Source: Polyangiaceae bacterium (GTDB taxonomy: Bacteria > Myxococcota_A > Polyangia > Polyangiales > Polyangiaceae). From it: a DNA stretch of 57,737 bases. Below the pieces are notes generated by a model. The model searched no databases and was not told the DNA's origin. It saw only the letters and a program-made list of their open reading frames with translations. Below, in pieces: positions 28,063 to 37,239 of the stretch. The stretch spans positions 1-57,737 of the forward strand of contig JAICTZ010000046.1 in NCBI GenBank assembly GCA_025936115.1, written 5' to 3'. The stretch's first letter is position 1. The number at the start of each line of letters is the position of its first letter. The position numbers were made by a program, and so were the translations under genes.

Positions 28063-29137
28063 AGCACATCATACCCGTTTTTCGCCATCCATTCGTACAA
28101 ACGTCCGGGAGCTTCCTTAAGGCTTCCCTCAAGGTAACGAGCCCTATCTATATTGAAGGGGCGTGCCGCTTCTGCAAGGTTGCCGCCCACCCGATCGGCT
28201 GTTTGCCGGTAAAACTACGCCGCCGCCTCGCGCTCAGCGGGGGAGAGGGCACCAAGCGACTCCTCACCGCGAACCACGGCCTGCACGACTTGCGCCCTAG
28301 CCCGATTTCCTACGGCTGCTTCGAGCGTCGCATAAGCAGGCGCCGCCGCCGTGCAGCCGGAAACAGCCACCTCCATGCGGATTGCAAACCGACATACAGT
28401 TCTCCCAACGCGGGGGCGACCATGATGTGCCCATGCCTTATGTCGTCCATCGCCTTGTCGACCGTAGGTCCCGCACCGCCCGGCTCTTTCGCCAGGCTCG
28501 GACTCGCGCCCGCCCCACGCGGCATCGGCGTCTCAAACTTTCGCGCTCCCTCCTCGACCGGAGTGAGCGCGAGATCAGCTCCACCTTGACCTGCTCCTGG
28601 CTTTACCGAAGCCTGTGCCCTCCGAACGCTGGACGTGCCATCTACCGTATGGCCAGGCTTAGCCGCAAACGGATCACCAAGCACAGCGCGAATCGCGATA
28701 TCCACGGCGTTCGCGCCGAGACCAGCAGCGGCGTCTGCCAAGCCACCGGAACCGATCGCGTCATCCGCGATATCCGCTGGGCTGCTCAAATCTCCGAACG
28801 CGCCAGAAGGCGCCTCGTTCGGATAGCATTCTCCCAGGAGCCCGCAGATTTGTGCAACTGCAAATCCGCTCGGGTCAGTTAGATTCACAGGGTCATTTAG
28901 CACGTAGCCATACCGGTTTAGACCCTGCGACTGGAAGGGCGCCGACATGATCGGATCGGGGCTAGTGAAGCGCCCCGCAAGCGGGTCGTAGATCCGCCCG
29001 TTCATGTCGATGAGTCCGAGGTCGCGGTCGTGATCTGCACCGGTAAAGCCAACGCGGGTGAGCTCCATGCTGGATGCACTCAGATCGGCACCAAAGGGCT
29101 CAAACTGCTGCGACGCGGCATCCACCGTAGGTTCCAC
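28059..29137 (-). pseudogene. Orphan Rhs core tip and variable C-terminal tail, degraded
   Basis: The frame begins inside the Rhs core: QFEPFGADL, then LTRVGFTGADHD, DMNGRIYDPLAGRFTSPDP, the NRYGYVLNDPVN block and TDPSGF. There is no upstream core, so it is a tip only. After the core the tail carries MDDIRHGHIMVAPALGELYVG. In that frame it stops near 28310. In another frame it resumes near 28380 (MEVAVSGCTAAAP), has one TAG at 28215-28217, continues with FYRQTADRVGGNLAEAAR and ends with TGA at 28059-28061, overlapping the immunity-like GTG. A frameshift and a nonsense codon inactivate the tail. Displaced Rhs tips with immunity genes are known traces of toxin replacement. Confidence 0.8.
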
Positions 29138-29191
29138 TTGCGGGGCTCCCGTGACCGTGCTGCGTCTGCCCGGCGTCGGCGCGCTGTCCCT

Positions 29192-29220
29192 AGAGCGGTG
29201 GAGTTTGTCTCCTCCGCTCT
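29192..29220. repeat. Hairpin repeat, copy 2
   Basis: AGAGCGG-T-GGAG and CTCC-T-CCGCTCT pair around TTTGT with a single T/T mismatch. The upstream 35 bases (GTGACC, GTGCTGCGTCTGCCC) resemble those upstream of copy 3 near 40335-40360, so a longer element is shared. Confidence 0.55.
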
Positions 29221-29382
29221 CTGGTTAGCATTGTTGGGCGTCGTCCAGCAAACCTTTCGCAAAAGCTCTGGTCGGCCGCGATCCCGTGGGACAAGAGCGG
29301 TATTACGGCGGTACGCTCCACACGTTGGCTTTGCTCCACGTGAGTGGCGCGTTTCGGCACTGGTATTGAGCGCTAGTTTCCC

Positions 29383-29928
29383 TTACATCCCCAGATAATT
29401 GAAACACCCGGAGAGGCGCGTGACGCCCTGCGGCAGCGCGCTGTCCGTCGCGCACTCGATGTTGAACTCTACGCGCGCGACTTTGAGCGTTGCTATCGCT
29501 CCACTCGTATCGGCCGACAAGACCTCCACGTCCGCTTCGCCGGTCGTCGCGAGGCAAAAGTAGGCATCGGCGCCAGATTCTCCTTCGACTTGGAATCCAG
29601 GATCATCACCGACGGTAACCTCGTCTCCCTGTTCGAACGACTTCTGATCGTTCGAGAGCAAAGTCACCTCCAGATTGGTGGTGCTTCCCGCGACCGAAAA
29701 GTACACGCCCGAGATCGAGCCTTGTTCGTCAACTACATCTGCCTGAGTTGCGGTGCTGCTAATCACGATGGGTGTGTCGGTGAAACCGGCAACATAGACG
29801 TTTGAAGTGCTCGGGTCGCACGTGCCCGGCACGTTCCGGTCCTTCCCGTCGTTGCCGGATGAGCACGCCGCGGCGCCCATAACGAGCACTAGAACCACCA
29901 TAAATTTCGCCAACTTTTCGACCGTCAT
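29383..29928 (-). CDS. Lipoprotein of unknown function downstream of the immunity gene
   Basis: The 181-residue product starts at ATG 29928. A hydrophobic signal and lipobox AAAC (Cys about residue 22) are clear. The mature part has two Cys pairs and beta-strand-rich sequence (VYFSVAGSTTNLEVTLL, DAYFCLATTGEADVEVL). It follows the presumed immunity lipoprotein by 59 bp and may be a second immunity or accessory gene, or unrelated. I do not recognise the family. Confidence 0.65.
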   Translation of the reverse strand: MTVEKLAKFMVVLVLVMGAAACSSGNDGKDRNVPGTCDPSTSNVYVAGFTDTPIVISSTATQADVVDEQGSISGVYFSVAGSTTNLEVTLLSNDQKSFEQGDEVTVGDDPGFQVEGESGADAYFCLATTGEADVEVLSADTSGAIATLKVARVEFNIECATDSALPQGVTRLSGCFNYLGM

Positions 29929-29987
29929 GAGGTGCCGCCTTTCCCCGATCGCTACCGCTCGTCCCGCCGTCACTCGAGGTCAACCCG

Positions 29988-30596
29988 CTAGCGTCCAGGC
30001 GCTTTGTCACGCGAGACTCGACCAGAGTTCGCGGGGCGCGCCACTGTGTTCCACCAGGACGTCGCTCCCTTCCCTTGCTCGGGGTCCTCGAGCGCGACGA
30101 TCGACGTCACGCCGCAAATTGTCCCGCCTCCGATCACCGAGCTCTCAGGTCTTGGTTCAAAGATCCCGCGTATCACCACGTAGCCGGGCAGCGCGGGCAA
30201 GGTCTCGGCGTCAGCTTTCATCGCCTTCTCATCCGAAGTGGAAATCGTGGAGCTGCAACCGCCGAAGTGCACGGACACCGCATTCGGGTTGAGCATCATT
30301 CGGGCACTCTCCCGGTCGAGATACAGCGTCCCATCCGCTTCACCCTCGTGTACTTGGTTCAACACCAGGTACCCGACTACGCCTACGTCGGCGCCCTGAT
30401 ATTGGTGCGGATTCGCGATGAGCTCGATCAGGGAATGCGCCATGCGTGGCAGCTTTCTCGCCGGCACCTGCGTCGGCTGCGCGGGTTCCGCCGACCGCAC
30501 AGCGGCGGATTGCGCCGCCTCCCGGCGATCGCAGCCAAGCACCGCAGTGAACACCAATGCCCAGGTCACCTGCGTCCTAAGCCACGAGCCGCTCAT
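29988..30596 (-). CDS. Lipoprotein, candidate immunity protein for the DUF4329-like Rhs toxin
   Basis: The 202-residue product starts at ATG 30596, overlapping the toxin stop by 4 bp (ATGA). The signal and lipobox VLGC (Cys about residue 22) indicate membrane anchoring. The mature part includes SLIELIANPHQYQGADVGVVGYL and YVVIRGIFEPR, suggestive of an OB-like beta fold. The overlap, the position directly after the toxin tip and the small size support an immunity role. A lipid-anchored immunity protein would protect in the periplasm and so suggests where the toxin acts. Confidence 0.65.
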   Translation of the reverse strand: MSGSWLRTQVTWALVFTAVLGCDRREAAQSAAVRSAEPAQPTQVPARKLPRMAHSLIELIANPHQYQGADVGVVGYLVLNQVHEGEADGTLYLDRESARMMLNPNAVSVHFGGCSSTISTSDEKAMKADAETLPALPGYVVIRGIFEPRPESSVIGGGTICGVTSIVALEDPEQGKGATSWWNTVARPANSGRVSRDKAPGR

Positions 30597-31213
30597 GGGG
30601 GCGCGTACCCCGGCAACGGTGGCAAATGCCATAGTTCGGTGCCAACCGTTTGCCCCGGCCGCAGCTCGAGGAACCGACCTGACGGCGTTCCGAGATAGCC
30701 TGTTAGGTGATAGTAAGCACTCGTATCTGCGTCTTCACCAGCACCGGTGCTGAAGATCTCGTCGTTGTACCCAGGTGACTCGGCACCGTGCGCGTGTGCC
30801 CATGCAGTCAACTTGACTCCTGAGATATGCGCATCCAGAAAGCTCTGACGGTAGGCGGGAAACCCAATCGAAGTGTGCTGAGCGCCAATCTGAGCCGGTA
30901 GCGCCGAAAATCTGCCTCCGCCTCGATCTGCTATGAAGGTGTAAATCTCCTTGTCGATTGCGATTGAGCGCAAATCATTCCGATCTAGGAACGAGTAAGC
31001 TGCGGCACGCGCCGAGCTGAAGATCGGCGCCTTTCGTAACACGGCTTGCCAATCCGCTGGTCCCCAGTTCGGGGGCTCTCCCGCCACAGGCCGATCCGCT
31101 GACGGCGACTCTTGAAACGCTTCCTCGTGAGGCACTGGTGCCGCCCCATGTACCTGGCCACTCGGGACCTCCGTAGTGGGCATCCCCGCCTGCGCGCCGC
31201 CAGGGGTGCCCAT
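30593..31213 (-). CDS. Rhs C-terminal toxin tip, DUF4329-like
   Basis: This 206-residue frame starts at ATG 31213 but stays open upstream to the C7 run at 31255-31261, where it should join the Rhs core frame. The domain has AAAYSFLDRND, FSALPAQIG, VKLTAWAHAHG, NDEIFSTGAGEDADT and YHLTGYLGTPSGRFLELRPG. This resembles the DUF4329 domain found at Rhs C-termini, with AHAHG matching the family HTHG motif. The activity is uncharacterised. The TGA at 30593-30595 overlaps the next ATG. In the sequence as given, the tip is out of frame with the core. Confidence 0.75.
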   Translation of the reverse strand: MGTPGGAQAGMPTTEVPSGQVHGAAPVPHEEAFQESPSADRPVAGEPPNWGPADWQAVLRKAPIFSSARAAAYSFLDRNDLRSIAIDKEIYTFIADRGGGRFSALPAQIGAQHTSIGFPAYRQSFLDAHISGVKLTAWAHAHGAESPGYNDEIFSTGAGEDADTSAYYHLTGYLGTPSGRFLELRPGQTVGTELWHLPPLPGYAPP

Positions 31214-34200
31214 TGCGGCCTGTACGCCGGCCCCTGCAGCCAGATTGAGCGCGACCCCCCCGTACTCACGCTGATGAGCGCAGCCGCCGGGTACATGATC
31301 GTTGTTGCAACGCCGTTGACCACCGAGCCAATGTCGCTCCAGCTCATGAAGCCAGTTGGATCGGTTCTGTTGATCGGATCGTTAAACACGTAACTGTAGC
31401 GATTCAGGCCCTGACTCCAGTACGGCGCCTGCACGATCGGGTCCGCGGTCGTGAACCTCCCGCCGAGTGGGTCGTAGAGGCGGCCTCGCATGTCCACGAG
31501 CTCGACGTCGTCATCGTGCTCCTGGCCAGTGAAGCCGACGCGAGTCAGGGCAGACCGTCCGGCGTGCACGGGGGCACCGAACGGGTCGAAGTCTTGCTTG
31601 ATGGGCGCGTCACTTTGATCGGTGCTGATCGTCTCGAGCGTTCCCAGCGAATCCTGGTGGAAGAAGAGCTTCTCGTCCGCTCCGTTCTTGCGCACGATTT
31701 CACCGATCGGTCGTTCACCGGCGTAAAGGCGGAAGTGTTCCTCCTCTGTTTGTCCGCTCGTGTCCGTCAGTCGTTCATACAGGTCTGTGACGAAATAAAG
31801 GAAGCTGTCTGGATCGCGTCGTACAAGCCGCGCCTCGTCCGCGGAATATTCGAACGAGGTCGTCTTCGCCCCGGGTCCGTCGCCGGTCGTGATGGACGAT
31901 GGCAGATCGAACGGAGTGTAGGAGAAGGACTGCGTGCCACCCGGCACATCGGGGCCTGTCCTCGCCTGCAGGTTTCCGTTCGGGTAGTAGTGGTATTGGT
32001 TACCGTCCACGGTGTCGATGAGGTTCGGGAGGTCGGTACGAGGGGTGATCGTGCTGTTGCCGCGCGTGATCAAGTTGCCGAGGTTATCGTAACCATACCC
32101 GGTAAGCTGCGGGGAGCCACCCACGGGCTCGTCCTGGACGGTTTCCAGGCGGGCTAGGCTGTCGTACGTGTGCGTTCGGTTGATGGTGAGAGAGCCCTCG
32201 GTCTTCGTCCGGACGTGGATCTGGCCGTTGTCGTAGTGATTGTAGCCGAGGCTCTGGATCGAATTGTTGTGGAGGGTCGTCGAGATGGTCTCGAGCCAGC
32301 GCCGCGCGCTATTGTAGCCGTACGTCGTCGTCGCCCCGTTGCCAAAGGTTTCCTTCTGGACGAGGTATCCTTGGAAGGCGTCATTCAAGTGCCAGATCGC
32401 CTTGGTGCTGCCGCTTCCCACTTCATCGACGTTGGTGAGCACCCCAGAATTGTCGTACGTGTACTTTGCCGCGATGGGCGCACCGCCGCCAAGGCTCGGG
32501 TAGTCGATGCGTGAGGTTCGGCCGAGGTCGTCATAGCTGTAAACGACGCCATAATCGACACCATCCAGCGTATAATCGGTCCGCTTGGGCAAGCCTCGGT
32601 TCAGCGTTGCGAGGTCTTCGTACGTGGAAGAGATGCGTTGCCCGTCCGGGTTCGCGGACGTGCCAGGCAAGTCCAGTTCCGACACCCGGCCAATGGCGTT
32701 GACGCCCTGGTCGTAGATCCACGTCGTAAGGCCTGAGTTGTCGATAATCGACTTGATACGCCCCAAGTCGTCGTGGAGAAAGGTGCGGATCTGCTGCATG
32801 TCGTCGCGACGGGTCGTAAGCTCATCGAAGCCGTTGTAGGTGTTGGTGGTAACGCCGGTTTCGGTGTCGCTATGGGTCAGGACGTTGCCGTACGGATCGT
32901 AGGTCGTCGAAATCAGGCCCGGGCCGGTCGTCGGTTTAGCCGTCTGCAGACGATGAAATCCATCGTAGAAGTAGCTGCTGTAGCTGTTCATGACATCGAC
33001 GTTGTTTCCGTCGATGGACCGGATGACGAGGCCGTCTACGTCGCTGATCGTGACGTCCTTGTGGCCGGACTCATCGATCCGCTGCATGATCTCGACTGGG
33101 AAGCCAAAACTCTCGCCGCCACCGAGCCCTGCGAGCCAGTCGTCGTACTGTGGCGCGAGGGTCACGGCACTGGCGTACTGGATCTGCTCCGAAGGCCCCC
33201 CCGCCGTCGAGCTGGCAGCGTGTTGGATGCTGGTGATTCGGTCGCGCAGATCGTAGCCATAGGCGGTGAAGGGGACGTCAGCTCCGCTCACGTGAGGTAG
33301 CGAGGACCGCGCTAGCCGACCATGCACGTCGTACGTCCGCTCTTGGACCACGCTGGCGCCGGCAAGGCCCTCCGTCGTTGTCCTCACGAGCCTGCCGTAA
33401 GCGTCTATTTCTCTGGTTTCGGTGCCCGTTCGCGAGCCTGCGGTCCCTTGCGTGTCGATCTGCACCTTCGTGCGCGGGCGAATGCGACCGATGCTCGTTT
33501 CGCCGCTCATCCCGGACGGGCTTACGGCAGAGTAGGTGTACGTGCTGGCGCCTTCTGCGTCGCTCGTTTGGCTCAAGAGTCCAAAGCCGTCGTAGCTTTC
33601 CTGGGACGCGATTCCGTTCGGGTCGACGACGCTCATCTTGCTACCCCAACGCCGGTCGTAGCGCACCTGCGTCATCTGATTGAGAGGGTTGGTGATAGTG
33701 AGCGGGTAAACATTGTCCGAATCGTACGTGATCGTCGTCGTGCGGTCGGGCTCCCCGCTCGCGACCGATTCCGTGATCTGATACGGGTTGCCGAAGCCGT
33801 CGCGGAGGTACGTCGTCGTGTGGAGCTGGTTCGTGGCTGGCGCCCCGTTGACCTGCGGAGAGCGAGTCATGGAGTGCAGGAGCCCATTGCCGTCATACTC
33901 GGGGTCCCACGTTTGGGTACTCTCGCCCGGCACAAAGAAGGACGACGCCGAGACGGTGACAAACTCCGGGTTTGAGATCAACCAGGCGTTCGCATCGGGC
34001 ACGAACGTCGTCGTGGTATTGGTCTGCGTGAACGGGCAGTCGCGGAAGGACGCTTTGTCGTTGCCATAAGCATCGGAGGTGAAGCCCTCCGAGCATTGCA
34101 CCAACCCGATGGCATCCTGCGGAGGCGGCTGACTGCCTACGACGAGCGGGGCAACCGGTCTATTGCCGAGCGTAGTGTTGCGCCCCTTGAGATGCGCAAA

Positions 34201-36273
34201 AGGAACGCCGGACGCCGACTCCGTCACCTCCCAAGTGTTGTCCACCTCGGTTACCGTGTGGAACGCCTGCGACTCGAGCGGCTGAATTACCGATCCGTTG
34301 TCGGTGACGGCCTCTTCCATGATGATGGTCTTCGGGCGACCTGCCAGCGGGTACACGTAACCGGGGTCGTTGGTCGTGCGCAAGGTTCCATCGAGCGCAT
34401 AACGCGCGGGGGGCTCGTAGCTCGTCGTCGTCGAGCGAAAGCCAGAGAGCCCGCCCGTAGTCTCACTCACGGTGCTCGATTCGAAGCCGAGCCACCCGGC
34501 GCCCGCGACGTTGAAGCGAGCGTTGGTGAAGCTGTAGTTGTAGGTCCGCTCGATGACTTCCGAGCCGTCATTGTCGAGGAAGCCTACTTGCTGTGTGCCG
34601 ACAATACCCGTGAGCTGCTTGAGACAGGTCTCCGGCCAGGTCGAGCCCGAGCACCGGTTGATGTAGCCGCCGTACGAGACGCGCGTGACGTTGCCGACGC
34701 CATCCACCACGCGCGTGAGGAGGGTGCTGTTGACGCCGGAGCCGAAGTAGAAGCCTTGCTCGCCGAACACGTCCGGATTGCCGTCGCCATCGAGGTCTGT
34801 GGCAGCCGTGATCCTCCCTGGGAGCAGAACGCCGTGCTCGTTCGGAGCCAGAATCGTATTCTCGTATGCCCAAGGCTCGTTGAGCACGCTGGCGTCCGGC
34901 TTGAGGACCACGTTGAGGCTTGAGCCGCCCGAACGCCAGTGCTCGAGGAAGTCGCTGCGACCGTCACCGTCGTAGTCCAAGATCGCGGCACGCTGGTAGC
35001 TATAACCCTGTCCCAGGTCCTGCGCCGGCGTTGGGCGAGGCACGGTGTGCGTGATGAACCGGTTGTGCCCACTGTTGATCCAAACGATCGTGTTCGAGCC
35101 AGAGATCGTCGAGATGTCGACGAGGCCGTCGCCGTTGAAGTCGCCTAGCGTGAGGCCGTGCCCCCTTTCAGACTGTGCGGTGTTTGTGAACGCGACTGGT
35201 TCGAACGCAAGCTGCCCACCGGTATAGCGAAGAACCAGCCAATGACCGCCCGGGTCCGCCAGGAGGAGCTCGGCGACCCCATCCCCATCCACGTCGATGA
35301 TATTGTACGTGGGTCGGTCGTCGGCGCAGAAGGGAATCGGATCCGGGGCAGGCTGCTTGCCAACGGGCGGAGGTGAGGAAATCGTGCCGAGCGAGGTGAA
35401 GCCACCACCTGGGATCCGCCTGCGCACCTCGAGCGAATGGTTGCTGGTGCAGACGAGCACGTCCTCGAGCCCATCTCCATCGACGTCGTAGACCACGGGC
35501 GACGGCAGTCCCTTGGCCCCGAAATCGATCTGCGAGGGGACGCTGAGCCACGCGCCGCCCCCCGCGGGCTGCGGATTGAAGCTGCCGGTGCCCTGCGACA
35601 GCGAAAGATGTAATACGGTCGTATTCTTGTCCCCGCCGCACTGCCCGGCAATATCGTCCTTCCCATCACGATCGTAGTCGAGCAGATACAGAGGACTGCC
35701 CGTCGGGCAGGGGAGTCCGTTGGCGTCCTCGCTATTGATCGGGTTCTCCCGATCGCCCGTGCCGAAGCTCATCACGTTTTGGTAATGGACTTTGGGCTCA
35801 CTGGCAAAAGCACCCCAGAATGCATTGTTGAGGATCTCGAAGGCGATACCCACCGGAATCCCGACGCCCGTGGAAAGGGTCGCGCCGATGACGATTTGTC
35901 CAGCAATGTTGGTGAGGGTAGACGCCGCTTGCAGTCCCGGGTCGCCTGTCACGCCGTCGACTGTCACGTAGGTGTGTAGGAAATCCTTCCGGCCGTCGCC
36001 GTTGACATCCAGGATGGTAGCGGTGCTGGCGTCGAAGAAACCCTTCGCCGACGTGAAGCCCGACTCCTGAAGATACTCGAACGTCGTGGGGTTCTTGCAC
36101 TGAGTGTCGTCGCTTCCGTCGCCGGCGCACTCCTGGATCGAGTCCATCTGGCTCACGTACTGATCGAGGTAGTGCAGCACGTAGGACTTCACCGGCTTGC
36201 TATCAATAAGCGTAGCGATGGTCTTGAGTCGCTGGCCCTCCAACGACAGCGCACCTCCTTGCTGGAAGCGCAT
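30985..36273 (-). CDS. SpvB/FG-GAP and Rhs/YD-repeat core segment
   Basis: This 1,762-residue frame follows an in-frame TGA at 36277-36279. Residues about 1-560 complete an SpvB/TcdB-like region and contain FG-GAP/VCBS calcium-loop repeats (VNGDGRKDF, YDRDGKDDI, VDGDGLEDV, FNGDGLVDI, YDGDGRSDF, LDGDGNPDV). From about 600 to 1,600 come YD repeats (YDxxG-R-xS, YDxxGN). The Rhs core ends with VGFTGQEHD, YDPLGGRFTTADP, NRYSYVFNDP and DPTGF. After that the frame loses sense at a G7 tract (31255-31261) and the last about 90 residues are spurious. The core should form the closed shell that holds the toxin tip. Confidence 0.88.
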   Translation of the reverse strand: MRFQQGGALSLEGQRLKTIATLIDSKPVKSYVLHYLDQYVSQMDSIQECAGDGSDDTQCKNPTTFEYLQESGFTSAKGFFDASTATILDVNGDGRKDFLHTYVTVDGVTGDPGLQAASTLTNIAGQIVIGATLSTGVGIPVGIAFEILNNAFWGAFASEPKVHYQNVMSFGTGDRENPINSEDANGLPCPTGSPLYLLDYDRDGKDDIAGQCGGDKNTTVLHLSLSQGTGSFNPQPAGGGAWLSVPSQIDFGAKGLPSPVVYDVDGDGLEDVLVCTSNHSLEVRRRIPGGGFTSLGTISSPPPVGKQPAPDPIPFCADDRPTYNIIDVDGDGVAELLLADPGGHWLVLRYTGGQLAFEPVAFTNTAQSERGHGLTLGDFNGDGLVDISTISGSNTIVWINSGHNRFITHTVPRPTPAQDLGQGYSYQRAAILDYDGDGRSDFLEHWRSGGSSLNVVLKPDASVLNEPWAYENTILAPNEHGVLLPGRITAATDLDGDGNPDVFGEQGFYFGSGVNSTLLTRVVDGVGNVTRVSYGGYINRCSGSTWPETCLKQLTGIVGTQQVGFLDNDGSEVIERTYNYSFTNARFNVAGAGWLGFESSTVSETTGGLSGFRSTTTSYEPPARYALDGTLRTTNDPGYVYPLAGRPKTIIMEEAVTDNGSVIQPLESQAFHTVTEVDNTWEVTESASGVPFAHLKGRNTTLGNRPVAPLVVGSQPPPQDAIGLVQCSEGFTSDAYGNDKASFRDCPFTQTNTTTTFVPDANAWLISNPEFVTVSASSFFVPGESTQTWDPEYDGNGLLHSMTRSPQVNGAPATNQLHTTTYLRDGFGNPYQITESVASGEPDRTTTITYDSDNVYPLTITNPLNQMTQVRYDRRWGSKMSVVDPNGIASQESYDGFGLLSQTSDAEGASTYTYSAVSPSGMSGETSIGRIRPRTKVQIDTQGTAGSRTGTETREIDAYGRLVRTTTEGLAGASVVQERTYDVHGRLARSSLPHVSGADVPFTAYGYDLRDRITSIQHAASSTAGGPSEQIQYASAVTLAPQYDDWLAGLGGGESFGFPVEIMQRIDESGHKDVTISDVDGLVIRSIDGNNVDVMNSYSSYFYDGFHRLQTAKPTTGPGLISTTYDPYGNVLTHSDTETGVTTNTYNGFDELTTRRDDMQQIRTFLHDDLGRIKSIIDNSGLTTWIYDQGVNAIGRVSELDLPGTSANPDGQRISSTYEDLATLNRGLPKRTDYTLDGVDYGVVYSYDDLGRTSRIDYPSLGGGAPIAAKYTYDNSGVLTNVDEVGSGSTKAIWHLNDAFQGYLVQKETFGNGATTTYGYNSARRWLETISTTLHNNSIQSLGYNHYDNGQIHVRTKTEGSLTINRTHTYDSLARLETVQDEPVGGSPQLTGYGYDNLGNLITRGNSTITPRTDLPNLIDTVDGNQYHYYPNGNLQARTGPDVPGGTQSFSYTPFDLPSSITTGDGPGAKTTSFEYSADEARLVRRDPDSFLYFVTDLYERLTDTSGQTEEEHFRLYAGERPIGEIVRKNGADEKLFFHQDSLGTLETISTDQSDAPIKQDFDPFGAPVHAGRSALTRVGFTGQEHDDDVELVDMRGRLYDPLGGRFTTADPIVQAPYWSQGLNRYSYVFNDPINRTDPTGFMSWSDIGSVVNGVATTIMYPAAALISVSTGGSRSIWLQGPAYRPQWAPLAARRRGCPLRRSRVARYMGRHQCLTRKRFKSRRQRIGLWRESPRTGDQRIGKPCYERRRSSARRVPQLTRS

Positions 36274-36276
36274 GCT

Positions 36277-37239
36277 TCAATCGTTGCGGAATTCGTAGTT
36301 GAAAAGCACGACACGGTTGCCGGCGTCGCTACCGTGACCCGTGTACGCGATGCCGCTCGGGTGGATCAGGTTCGGAAGAAGGTCGTCGTCGAGGAACGCG
36401 TAAGAAGACGCGAAATTGGCGTAGTTGACGATAATCGTGTTGCCAACGCGGTCCTCCACCTTGTTGAGCAGCCAGGAGTAGCGAATGCCCGTCCGCCCCA
36501 TGCCGAGCGAATCCTCCGTGCGACCAAAGGTGAGGATCCGTCCGTCGCGCGTCCTCACCTCGAACCAGTCGGGACCCTGCAGGGGGCGCTGTACGCGTTG
36601 GACATTCGCGAACGGGTCGAGCTGCAAACCGTCCCCGTCGTCCTTGTGTGAGATCACCTTGGAGAAGGTGTCGGGAAGCGTGCGGTATTCGGTCCCTTCA
36701 TCTCCGTAGACGCCGACCGTCCCCGTGCTCGCGCTCGGGACCGCGGTGAGCCGCTGGCCGTCGAGGCAGAACTTGTCGTCCGTATTGTTTCTGATCGGCG
36801 CGGCATAGCCGTCGAGCGCCTGCGTGCGCGGGCAGCGAGTGATCTTGGAGAGACCCTCGAGGGTCCAGCCGACACCTTGATCGCTGTAACGATTGGCGCC
36901 GGTGTAGTGGAGGCTCAGCTTGGGCTCAAGGCCGGCACGACCTGGCGGCACCTCGATCGGAATGTCGTACGCGACCGTACCTTGCGGCGAGACGCTGAAG
37001 CCGCCATGGACCGCACCCACCGGTGTAGTCGGAGCTTCCGGAAGCGGGGACAGCGAATGGGTGCCACCACCCGGCGTCGGGACTGTCGGCAGCGGATCGC
37101 TCGAGGGCGCCACGCACTGCCCGCCAGCGTCGCAGAAGGTACCGCCGTTGCAGCTACCGCAGCTTGCGCCGCAACCCGAAAGGGTCGGGACCGCACGAGC
37201 GACCATCGCATTTCGGCGTGCAAGCCGGACAAGCGTCAC
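36277..37239 (-). CDS. SpvB-like N-terminal segment of the split Rhs protein
   Basis: The frame is open from 37239 to TGA at 36277-36279. The first about 20 residues overlap the upstream segment in another frame and are probably not translated. Coherent sequence starts at SGCGASCGSC, which continues the Cys-rich module of the upstream frame. It then runs into a classic SpvB/TcdB start (GAVHGGFSVSPQGTVAYDIPIEVPPG, LSLHYTGANRYSDQGVGWTLEGLSKITRC). The domain breaks at FNYEFRND, then TGA, then SMRFQQGGALSLEGQRL, without loss of alignment. One base change (for example from CGA or TGG) restores it. Confidence 0.8.
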   Translation of the reverse strand: MTLVRLARRNAMVARAVPTLSGCGASCGSCNGGTFCDAGGQCVAPSSDPLPTVPTPGGGTHSLSPLPEAPTTPVGAVHGGFSVSPQGTVAYDIPIEVPPGRAGLEPKLSLHYTGANRYSDQGVGWTLEGLSKITRCPRTQALDGYAAPIRNNTDDKFCLDGQRLTAVPSASTGTVGVYGDEGTEYRTLPDTFSKVISHKDDGDGLQLDPFANVQRVQRPLQGPDWFEVRTRDGRILTFGRTEDSLGMGRTGIRYSWLLNKVEDRVGNTIIVNYANFASSYAFLDDDLLPNLIHPSGIAYTGHGSDAGNRVVLFNYEFRND

